In this document: positions 26,851-33,820 of the stretch, in pieces | Layout: each line of letters starts with the position of its first letter | Position numbering within the stretch: the stretch's first letter is position 1 | From: Bacillota bacterium | Lineage (GTDB): Bacteria; Bacillota; Clostridia; Acetivibrionales; JAEZXR01 | Length of the DNA: 64,000 bases | Direction: 5' to 3' | Assembly: GCA_023419605.1 (NCBI GenBank) | Contig: JAEZXR010000121.1 | Coordinates: forward strand, 1-64,000 | Notes under the pieces: generated by a model | Seen by the model: the letters and a program-made list of their open reading frames with translations, nothing else | What the model was told of the DNA's origin: nothing | The model's database searches: none | Made by a program: the position numbers and the translations under genes

Positions 26851-26924
26851 CAAAAAATCACTGACATATCTTATTTTTATCCCCACTGCAAATAGAATAA
26901 GCCATATCCGTGTGATTGAGTTTG

Positions 26925-26959
26925 TGTCGCCATCCATAGTCCTACTATGGATGGCGACA
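26925..26959. terminator. 15-bp perfect hairpin after the GH105 gene
   Basis: TGTCGCCATCCATAG and CTATGGATGGCGACA enclose a 5-base loop, 64 bases after the GH105 stop. There is no T-tract on either strand, so it may be a processing or stabilising hairpin rather than a terminator. Confidence 0.45.
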
Positions 26960-27022
26960 GATGAAATTCCTTTATTGACTTTTGAGGTGTAGGTTGTTGA
27001 AATAGCCAACCTAAGATTTACT

Positions 27023-28111
27023 CTACTCCGGTTTTTCCATGATCCAGGCAGCCCATAAAAATGCCGCCACTGCTTCTTTCGCGTTGACCTTTTTTGTATA
27101 ATTGATGTATGCATCGTAGTTTATTTGGACACCCAGGCCATCACAGGCATCATAGATATCCACAAGCCCTTTGGCATTGATTTCCGCCTTGCTGGTAATG
27201 CCTTCGTACCCTTTGTCTACAACGGGTCCATAGACGGCAGCATCTGCCAGTCCCAGTTCTATGGCTTTCTTCAGGGTATAAACAAACATGGCACTGCCGG
27301 AGGTATCATGCCAGTTATCCGGCTGGTCCCCTTTGTCCACCACCTGGTACCACAGCCCGGTCTTCTTGTCCTGGGTATCCTTTAAGCCATTCAACAGTCG
27401 TTCCAATTGTTTTAGAATCTGCGTTCTTTTCGGGTGCTCTGCCGGGAAAATCTCCAGAACCTGCACCAATATGAGTGCATACCAGCCCAGTCCTTCGCTC
27501 CATACTTCCGGTGAAAGCCCTGTTTCCGAATCCGCCCAAGCCGGACTTCTGTCTTCGCTCCATGCATGGTACAGCAGACCCGTATCTCCCTTTTGGCAGT
27601 GTTTTTCGATCAACTCCAGTTGTTTGGCTGCTTCATCAAAGCAGTATTCGCTGTCACCGATGTATTTACCGTATTTGGTTAAAAACATCTGTCCCATAAA
27701 TACGCCATCCACCCAGAATTGACCGACGGTCCTTCTTCCATGCCAGAATGCCCCATCGGATGTCCTGGGATAGGTGTCATAAGAAGCTCTGATTTTATCA
27801 CAGGCCAGCTTGTATTTTTCCAGCCCCGTTTGCTGGTACGCCCATACGATAATGGAGCCTGCCATCATGTCATCCATGCTGTTGCCTTTAAACCTGTACA
27901 AATCCCCCTCCGGGCTGACATGATGCTCTGCAAACTTCATGGTGTAATCATAATACTTTTTGTCGCCTGTCGTCTCCCATAACCATATCATTCCCCAGAG
28001 AATGAATCCTTGCGGATAACACCAGGACATATACGGATAATTGTCCGGATGCGGATATCTTTTCATGAGTGTTTCCGCCAATGCTTTTGACCAATAAAAT
28101 TTAGTTGCCAT
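27023..28111 (-). CDS. GH105 unsaturated rhamnogalacturonyl hydrolase-like enzyme
   Basis: A 362-residue (alpha/alpha)6 enzyme of the YteR/YesR type, cytoplasmic (no signal peptide). Family hallmarks include SMDDMMAGSIIVWAY (with the catalytic-region Asp), DGAFWHGR, QFWVDGVFMGQMFL and SPEVWSEGLGWYAL. These enzymes remove unsaturated uronic acid from lyase products of rhamnogalacturonan or related polymers. The ATG at 28111 follows GAGGGGG with 9 bases; the frame runs 15 codons further upstream without support. It is 31 bases after the zinc dehydrogenase gene and shares its GntR-boxed promoter. Confidence 0.88.
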   Translation of the reverse strand: MATKFYWSKALAETLMKRYPHPDNYPYMSWCYPQGFILWGMIWLWETTGDKKYYDYTMKFAEHHVSPEGDLYRFKGNSMDDMMAGSIIVWAYQQTGLEKYKLACDKIRASYDTYPRTSDGAFWHGRRTVGQFWVDGVFMGQMFLTKYGKYIGDSEYCFDEAAKQLELIEKHCQKGDTGLLYHAWSEDRSPAWADSETGLSPEVWSEGLGWYALILVQVLEIFPAEHPKRTQILKQLERLLNGLKDTQDKKTGLWYQVVDKGDQPDNWHDTSGSAMFVYTLKKAIELGLADAAVYGPVVDKGYEGITSKAEINAKGLVDIYDACDGLGVQINYDAYINYTKKVNAKEAVAAFLWAAWIMEKPE

Positions 28112-28142
28112 TTTTCTTTTCCCCCTCACAGCGTTTTCTGTT

Positions 28143-29186
28143 CTATTTGAATTCAATTACGACCTTTTTCTTGGCTTTTCTTTCTTCTACTATGGCGAAA
28201 GCATCCAAAATGCTTTCAAAGGGAACTACATCCGATATAAAATCATGGGGGTTGATAACACCCATTTGGATCCAGCTGATGATTTGCGTATGTGTTTCCG
28301 CTTCCTCCAGCTTGGAAGGCCACTGAACAAACTGCAAGGTCCAGTTATAGGGCGCCTTGCTCCAATCCAGCTCCATGGAAAGCTTTGGAGAGATGCCGTA
28401 GCAGCATATCTTTCCATTGTACTTGACAAGCTCCATAGCCTGGTTGATCAGTTGGTTGATTCCTACTGCATCCACCACAAAGTCCACACCGTCTTTCGCT
28501 ATTTTTCTTACTTCTTCCTTTACATCCACCTTCATGCTGTTAAATACATAGTCAGCCCCCATGGCGGCAGCTTCCTGGAGCTTATCATCAATAATGTCAA
28601 ATACAATGACAGGTCCCAGTCCCAGCAGCTTTGCAAACTTGGTAAAGCACAACCCTACCGGCCCTGCGCCGAAAACCACCAGGCTGCTGTTGGGAGTAAA
28701 TCCAAAGCGTTTTGTGGCACTGAGGACTTCCCTGAAGGTCACGATCATGGAAGCGCCAACAGCATCAATTCCCGGGGGAACCACCTGCTGGGCATAGTAT
28801 CCTTCTGAAAACTCCGGTGTTCCCGGCCCTTTGCCCCCCTCAACCATTGCCTTCCAGTCTCCTACTACAGCGTACTCCGAGTAGGCGCCCCAGCCGGAAT
28901 AATAATTCTCCGTCATGCCTTCCAGAAAGGGCAGAAGCACGAGATCGCCGATTTCGAAGCTCTTCACATGCTTCCCCTTCTCTACTACTCTTCCCACGCC
29001 TTCATGGCCCAGGATTGCCGGATATGTATCAAACCCTTTAAAATTCCCGTGAATCAGCTTCGTATCCGTTCCGTTGCACACACCGCAGGATTCCATCTTT
29101 ACCAACACCCTGTAATCGTCAATCCCGGGTAGGGGAACCTCGCACAAAAGCAACCTTCCCTCTTTATCTACCGCTAAACTTTTCAC
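28143..29186 (-). CDS. Zinc-dependent medium-chain dehydrogenase (sugar/polyol type)
   Basis: A 347-residue MDR-family NAD(P)-dependent dehydrogenase. The catalytic zinc ligands are seen in ESCGVCNGTD and GHEGVG, and the nucleotide loop is VVFGAGPVGL. The four-Cys structural zinc lobe appears to be absent, as in some sorbitol/galactonate-type members. A GTG start at 29186 suits the AGGAGG site 8 bases upstream; the ATG at 29192 is too close to it. First gene of the dehydrogenase-GH105 unit, with a GntR box about 40 bases upstream. Confidence 0.85.
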   Translation of the reverse strand: MKSLAVDKEGRLLLCEVPLPGIDDYRVLVKMESCGVCNGTDTKLIHGNFKGFDTYPAILGHEGVGRVVEKGKHVKSFEIGDLVLLPFLEGMTENYYSGWGAYSEYAVVGDWKAMVEGGKGPGTPEFSEGYYAQQVVPPGIDAVGASMIVTFREVLSATKRFGFTPNSSLVVFGAGPVGLCFTKFAKLLGLGPVIVFDIIDDKLQEAAAMGADYVFNSMKVDVKEEVRKIAKDGVDFVVDAVGINQLINQAMELVKYNGKICCYGISPKLSMELDWSKAPYNWTLQFVQWPSKLEEAETHTQIISWIQMGVINPHDFISDVVPFESILDAFAIVEERKAKKKVVIEFK

Positions 29187-29223
29187 TAACATCCCCTCCT
29201 ATACAATAACAAATATATGTACC

Positions 29224-29237
29224 TATGTCCGTACATA
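29224..29237. promoter_or_regulatory. GntR-type operator 2 (dehydrogenase-GH105 unit)
   Basis: TATGTCCGTACATA is identical to the box upstream of the gntR gene itself. An extra half site TATGTACC lies about 10 bases to the left. It sits between the gntR stop and the dehydrogenase start. Confidence 0.65.
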
Positions 29238-29284
29238 TTAATTTAAAAAACCACCGTAAAAATTATTTTCACACCGTACATCGA

Positions 29285-30040
29285 CTATTTTCTTGACAGT
29301 TCCACCGTAAATTGGTTTCGGTCGCCGCGATACCGGGCTACCGAGTACTCGATGGGAGTATTGTCCGATAAATAGGCTGTGGTTTTTACCAGGCATACTG
29401 CTGCATTGGCTTTGATGTTTAACAGCTTGGCTTCCTGGGCATTGGCATTTACCGCTTCGATTTTTCTTACGGCCCTTACAATCCTTTTGCTGTACTTCTC
29501 TTCCAGCACTGCATAAAGGGACTGGGTGGCAAAATCCTCGCGAAGCAGTTCCTGATGTTCCTTATAGGGAAGATAGGTTTCCAGATATACCACCGGATCA
29601 TCGTTGGCATACCGCAGCCTGCACAGATAGAACAACTCTTCATTCTCAGGAATATTCAAGCTTTTATTGACATTGGCAATACCGGGAATCACCTTTGCAT
29701 CCATAAGCTTCGTGGAGGGTTTCAGCCCTTTTTGCAGCATCTCACGGTTAAAGCTATCCAGCTTTTGTAAAAAGCCTTCATCGATTTTAGGTTTGGATAT
29801 AAATGTGCCTTTCCCTTTTTCACGGTACAGGTATCCCTCATTCACCAAATCATTAAAGGCCTGGCGTACGGTAGACCTGCTTATTCCCAATGTATGCACG
29901 AAATCGATTTCCGTCGGCAGGCATTCATCGACTTTCAGTTCCCCAGCCATTAATTTGGCAAGGATGATCTGTTTCAGTTGATAATACAATGGTACCGGAA
30001 TATCTTTATTCAGCTCAAATTCTTGAATGTTTATACCCAT
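29285..30040 (-). CDS. GntR-family regulator with UTRA domain (HutC subfamily)
   Basis: A 251-residue repressor: an N-terminal winged helix (about 8-75, with ISRSTVRQAFNDLVNEGYLYREKGKGTF) and a C-terminal UTRA ligand domain. Such proteins are usually induced by a sugar or sugar phosphate. The ATG at 30040 follows AAGGA with 8 bases; an in-frame TTG at 30058 overlaps that site. Matching boxes precede this gene, the dehydrogenase gene and the SMP-30 gene, implying autoregulation and control of the whole catabolic block (inference). Confidence 0.9.
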   Translation of the reverse strand: MGINIQEFELNKDIPVPLYYQLKQIILAKLMAGELKVDECLPTEIDFVHTLGISRSTVRQAFNDLVNEGYLYREKGKGTFISKPKIDEGFLQKLDSFNREMLQKGLKPSTKLMDAKVIPGIANVNKSLNIPENEELFYLCRLRYANDDPVVYLETYLPYKEHQELLREDFATQSLYAVLEEKYSKRIVRAVRKIEAVNANAQEAKLLNIKANAAVCLVKTTAYLSDNTPIEYSVARYRGDRNQFTVELSRK

Positions 30041-30173
30041 TTGTTCTATCCTTATCAAAAGTTAATTCTACCATCTCTTTGTAAAGGCTTCCTTCTCCCT
30101 GTGCTTTGGCAGTAAAAGGACCGCCCGGGCTGTTTGGCAGCGGCAAGGAAACCCTCACCGCTGTCAACGTTAC

Positions 30174-30187
30174 TATGTCCGTACATA
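30174..30187. promoter_or_regulatory. GntR-type operator 3 (autoregulatory)
   Basis: TATGTCCGTACATA lies about 135 bases upstream of the gntR start. On the - strand a TTGAAG/TAAAAT pair with 17-base spacing lies immediately upstream of the box. Confidence 0.6.
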
Positions 30188-30258
30188 TATTTTATACCAA
30201 ATGGTTTTATACTTCAAGTTAAATTTGCAAAAAGAGCCTTGGATAGCCACGGAGGGCA

Positions 30259-30792
30259 CTACCGGTCTTTTTCATACCAGAGCTTGACAAGCCCTGCTGC
30301 GTATTCCGTTGAACCTCTTAGTTTCAGCTTTTGCTCCGGGCGGCCGTCTTTAAAAAGCCGAATACCGCTGCCTAAAAATATCGGGATAATGGATACGATG
30401 AACTCGTCAATCATTCCCAGCTTTAATAATTCATTTACAGTCTCGGCTCCCCCGTCAACGAAGATGTTGCCGCCTTCCGTATTCTTCAAGTCCAGAATCA
30501 AACTTTCCAGGTTGCCGGAATAGTATTCCACATTTTCATCCGCTCCGGTTTTCGTTCTTGACAATACATAGCATTTTCGTCCCTTATGCGGAAACTCAAT
30601 GCCGAAGGAGCACACCTTATCGTAGGTTTTTCTTCCCATGATCACGGTATCCACATTTTGAACAAACGCTGCATAGCCATAATCTTCCGGCGGATTCTCC
30701 ACCATGGACAGCCAGTCTATGTCGTCATTCTCCCGGGCGATATAGCCATCCAGGCTCATAGCTATATAAAGGATTACTTTTCTATTTTTCAT
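30259..30792 (-). CDS. RibD C-terminal/DHFR-like reductase
   Basis: A 177-residue dihydrofolate-reductase-fold protein of the YwjB/YyaP type (RibD_C family), with the N-terminal ILYIAMSLDGYIARENDDIDWL and the GGNIFVDGGAETVNELL nucleotide-binding segment. Members are NADPH-dependent reductases of often unknown substrate. The ATG follows GAGGAGGT. It lies between the lyase gene and gntR, about 50 bases after the former, and probably has no link to sugar use. Confidence 0.88.
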   Translation of the reverse strand: MKNRKVILYIAMSLDGYIARENDDIDWLSMVENPPEDYGYAAFVQNVDTVIMGRKTYDKVCSFGIEFPHKGRKCYVLSRTKTGADENVEYYSGNLESLILDLKNTEGGNIFVDGGAETVNELLKLGMIDEFIVSIIPIFLGSGIRLFKDGRPEQKLKLRGSTEYAAGLVKLWYEKDR

Positions 30793-30842
30793 AAATACCT
30801 CCTCATATTTTACAGAATTGAGTATCTGTCATTTCAATCAGT

Positions 30843-33626
30843 TTATTCACAGCTGCTCACATCAATTTTAAAGGAGCCGAGTCCTTCAAATTTCCTGTGG
30901 GGCCGCATGAGCTCGCGGATACATCCACCCTCGGCGGAAAGCATGGGGTCCTCTTCCAGATGGATATAAGTTTTCTCTTCCACCCGCTCTACAGAGCGAA
31001 TCCGGTACATCTGGCTCAAGCCTTTTTGCTCCTTGATCCCCAGTGGGTAATGCCCCTGGGCGTCAGGAAGGATGTTCAGGCTTCCATACAGGAACGCCAG
31101 CCAGCGTCCGTTCAACAATCCATCCTCCGGTAAAACCGCATCTGTAATGAAGGCATCCGTTGGCGCCCCTTCCTCTTTTCGGCATATGCCGGTGATGGCA
31201 CCGCTGTAGAAGCCCTTTTCCCTGCGAATACTCTTTTGCGGGGCTTCAAAGCTTCTTCCCGAAATCAGATAGCTCCGTATCTCCGAACCGGACCGGGTGT
31301 AGATTCCGACTTTCCCCTCCAGTGCAAAGGCCCCGTCAGCGGTGCGGACGGTTCCCAGTTCATCCTGTGGCTGTTCCGGGGTATAATTTTTCAAGTTTAT
31401 CAAATAAACATCTTCCCGGCCATTTACAAAGAGAACTCGCAGCGCCAGAAAATCCGAATCTTCTTCCATAATGGGAAGCTTTTCCACGCTGCGGATCACA
31501 GATTCACCATTGAGTGGCTCCACTACTCCGGCAAAAACACTTTCCAGACTTTCGGCTGCCAGGTCCTGGTGCCTCACCATCAAGGAAGGACGCCAGTGGT
31601 CGTAGAAAGTTTTGGGAGGCCTGTCTCTGTATGGCGCAGGGCTCTTTCCGAGATACACCTGGACATCACCGTCATCTGCCATGAAAAGTCGTGTATGACC
31701 CCGGCCGGTTTCCGCATCCACCAGAGTCATGTCCCAGGTTCCCGGGGACCTTCCCGTGCTCATTTCCCGGAACATTCCATACCAGTTCGGAGTTTCCGTT
31801 TCATGGCGTGGTTCCACCCAGGTTTCACTTTCCCCTAAAAGGGGGTATTCTTTTCGGACCGGCTCCAGGTCTATGCTGATGCCGGCAGTTTGCTCGAATT
31901 TCGTACTTCCATGGAGGAAATAGTCGTGGGTCTGTCCGCCCTTCACCTTAAAGAGATCCACCACGTAAGGATGTTCCGGGTCTATGGTATTTAAGAGCAG
32001 CATCCGCTGGTATCTTTCCGCCACCTCCGGATAGGAGCGTTCCCCATTCACCTCCGCTGCGGCAATTCCCTTGAGGCCCGGTTCGAACAGCGTCAGAGTA
32101 CCGCCGGTAAACAGATGGCCTGCATTTCCGTACTCCTGCCGGGTACCGGCATATTGGGTTTTTTGATTTATGGTTACGGTGTTATGCCCCATGCTGCAAA
32201 TTCCAAAACCACGTCCTGGAATCTTCGAATAACGAATATCTCCGATCAATTCCCTGCCAAAGCCATACAGGGTATAGGAAAGGGTATCCTGGTGACAGTG
32301 GTTTGCATTATCATAAAAAGTGAAGTTCAGCTGCACCTGCTGGTGATCCTTTCCGTCCCCCAGGGTCAAATGCCCATAGGAGGGCAGCAGTTGGGATTCG
32401 GTGATGCTGCGGGGTCCCGGTCCGCCTTCCGTTGTGTCACAGGACGGAAGGACTTCACTGTCATATAGCTTCAATAAGGCCAGGAACCGCACCATGATCA
32501 GCATGCTGGTATCGCTGAAGGGTGCCATGTCTCCATCGGGGAAGGATACCCTATCCACTGCATCAATGGCTTTCTGGAGAAATGCCAGCCTTTTTTCCAT
32601 TCTGGCTTCGATGGTCTTCATGTCTTCCGCCGCCGGAGGATATACTTCAAAATACCGGAGAATCTGCCTGCATACTTCAAAATTTGCTACTGCATACTGC
32701 TTATGGTATAAAAAGGATTCCGGGTACATCCCATCCCGCATGAAATTCCGCGGAATCATCACGGAAAGGTACCTGTCCAGCCACCGGACCACATCCGGCC
32801 GGTTTAGCATGATGGCCGCCTGAGCAGCACAAACATACGGAGTGGAAAGGTTTGTGGACGTCAGGGCTTTCATGGGAATGCGCTCTATAAGGTAGTCGAG
32901 GATATTTCCAAAGAAGTTTTTCTCGATATGGGCACGGACATCATACCCCCGCTCCTCCGACAGGCTTGCGAAAGCTTCACTGGAGCGTACACGATCATAG
33001 GCCGCGATCAATTCGGCATTCAATTCGTGGGCAAAACCGTTATGGGTACTGACCCTTTCCACAACCCAACCAGCTTCTTCCGCTTCTTCCGGGCTTAAGG
33101 GCATCAGTTGGTTCCAGCCTCTGGTAATAAAATAATCAGGAACATAGGTCGCCCAGGCATCGAAGGTAAGAACCACCCTCCGGGCAAATCTTTCATCTCC
33201 CGTTGCCTCGTACCGGGCAGCCAGCAGCGGAAGGGTTTCTACCAGGAAGTTCCTTTTGGAGCAGTTGATCTGCCCTTGTACCAGCGTAATTCCGACTTTC
33301 GTCTGCTTAAAGTTGTTTGTCTGCCAGTAGGGCACTTCTACGGTCTTTCCGCTTAAAACTTTAACAGCTAGGAACGCCGGAGGATATTTATCGTTGGGAA
33401 AAACAACGCCGCTGGCAGCGCATCGGATCCGGTTCGGGCTTTGGGGATCCCATTCCCATGCCATGCTATATTCATAACCGGGTACGGGACTTGGACACAC
33501 GCCCCTGGGGGACTGTTTGGGAACAAACTCCAGCCACTGGCCCTCGTTATATTCTTCCAGTAATTGATCTGCTCTGACTGCTTTTACTTTTTCCTTTTCC
33601 GTTGCAGGAAAGAATGGGTGCTGCAT
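30843..33626 (-). CDS. Heparinase II/III-type polysaccharide lyase family protein
   Basis: A 927-residue protein. The N-terminal (alpha/alpha) toroid (about 60-400) includes NLSTPYVCAAQAAIML and a heparinase-like MYPESFLYHKQYAV segment. It is followed by the heparinase II/III beta-sandwich with DNANHCHQDTLSYTLYGFG, GDIRYSKIPGRGF and MGHNTVTIN. The His residues there match the family's active-site region. Such enzymes eliminate uronic-acid polymers and yield unsaturated products, which the GH105 nearby could process (inference). No signal peptide is seen, so it may act in the cytoplasm on imported oligomers. The ATG follows an AAGGAGG site. It has its own promoter and inverted repeat at 33659-33714. 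Confidence 0.8.
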   Translation of the reverse strand: MQHPFFPATEKEKVKAVRADQLLEEYNEGQWLEFVPKQSPRGVCPSPVPGYEYSMAWEWDPQSPNRIRCAASGVVFPNDKYPPAFLAVKVLSGKTVEVPYWQTNNFKQTKVGITLVQGQINCSKRNFLVETLPLLAARYEATGDERFARRVVLTFDAWATYVPDYFITRGWNQLMPLSPEEAEEAGWVVERVSTHNGFAHELNAELIAAYDRVRSSEAFASLSEERGYDVRAHIEKNFFGNILDYLIERIPMKALTSTNLSTPYVCAAQAAIMLNRPDVVRWLDRYLSVMIPRNFMRDGMYPESFLYHKQYAVANFEVCRQILRYFEVYPPAAEDMKTIEARMEKRLAFLQKAIDAVDRVSFPDGDMAPFSDTSMLIMVRFLALLKLYDSEVLPSCDTTEGGPGPRSITESQLLPSYGHLTLGDGKDHQQVQLNFTFYDNANHCHQDTLSYTLYGFGRELIGDIRYSKIPGRGFGICSMGHNTVTINQKTQYAGTRQEYGNAGHLFTGGTLTLFEPGLKGIAAAEVNGERSYPEVAERYQRMLLLNTIDPEHPYVVDLFKVKGGQTHDYFLHGSTKFEQTAGISIDLEPVRKEYPLLGESETWVEPRHETETPNWYGMFREMSTGRSPGTWDMTLVDAETGRGHTRLFMADDGDVQVYLGKSPAPYRDRPPKTFYDHWRPSLMVRHQDLAAESLESVFAGVVEPLNGESVIRSVEKLPIMEEDSDFLALRVLFVNGREDVYLINLKNYTPEQPQDELGTVRTADGAFALEGKVGIYTRSGSEIRSYLISGRSFEAPQKSIRREKGFYSGAITGICRKEEGAPTDAFITDAVLPEDGLLNGRWLAFLYGSLNILPDAQGHYPLGIKEQKGLSQMYRIRSVERVEEKTYIHLEEDPMLSAEGGCIRELMRPHRKFEGLGSFKIDVSSCE

Positions 33627-33658
33627 CTCGTACGACCTCCTTGTGTTTCGTTTTTATG

Positions 33659-33714
33659 GACTGCACGAAACTTTTTCCATAAGTATTATAATAAAAGTGC
33701 AGTCCGGATGTAAA
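33659..33714 (-). promoter_or_regulatory. Promoter and inverted-repeat operator of the lyase gene
   Basis: On the - strand TTTACA (33714-33709) and a perfect TATAAT (33690-33685) are 18 bases apart. GGACTGCAC (33659-33667) and GTGCAGTCC (33697-33705) form 9-bp inverted arms separated by 29 bp and bracketing the -10. This suggests a regulator different from GntR. Confidence 0.65.
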
Positions 33715-33750
33715 GAAAAACGCTGAACAGCTTCGGGCCGTCCAGCGTTT
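33714..33750 (-). terminator. Terminator after the system-3 AraC gene
   Basis: On the - strand AAACGCTG and CAGCGTTT pair, with an inner GACGGC/GCTGTT stem and a short loop, followed by TTTTTCTTT. It partly overlaps the lyase promoter. Confidence 0.8.
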
Positions 33751-33820
33751 CATGCGCCTGTAAACCATGCGGAGAGGGAGTTTCACAAAGTATTCCTTTG
33801 TTTTTGCTTAGAGGATTATC

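Noticed and set aside
31236..31838. A 200-codon open frame on the + strand inside the lyase gene
   Set aside because: It lies antisense within the well-supported heparinase-type gene, has no ribosome site and encodes a low-complexity sequence with no family pattern.
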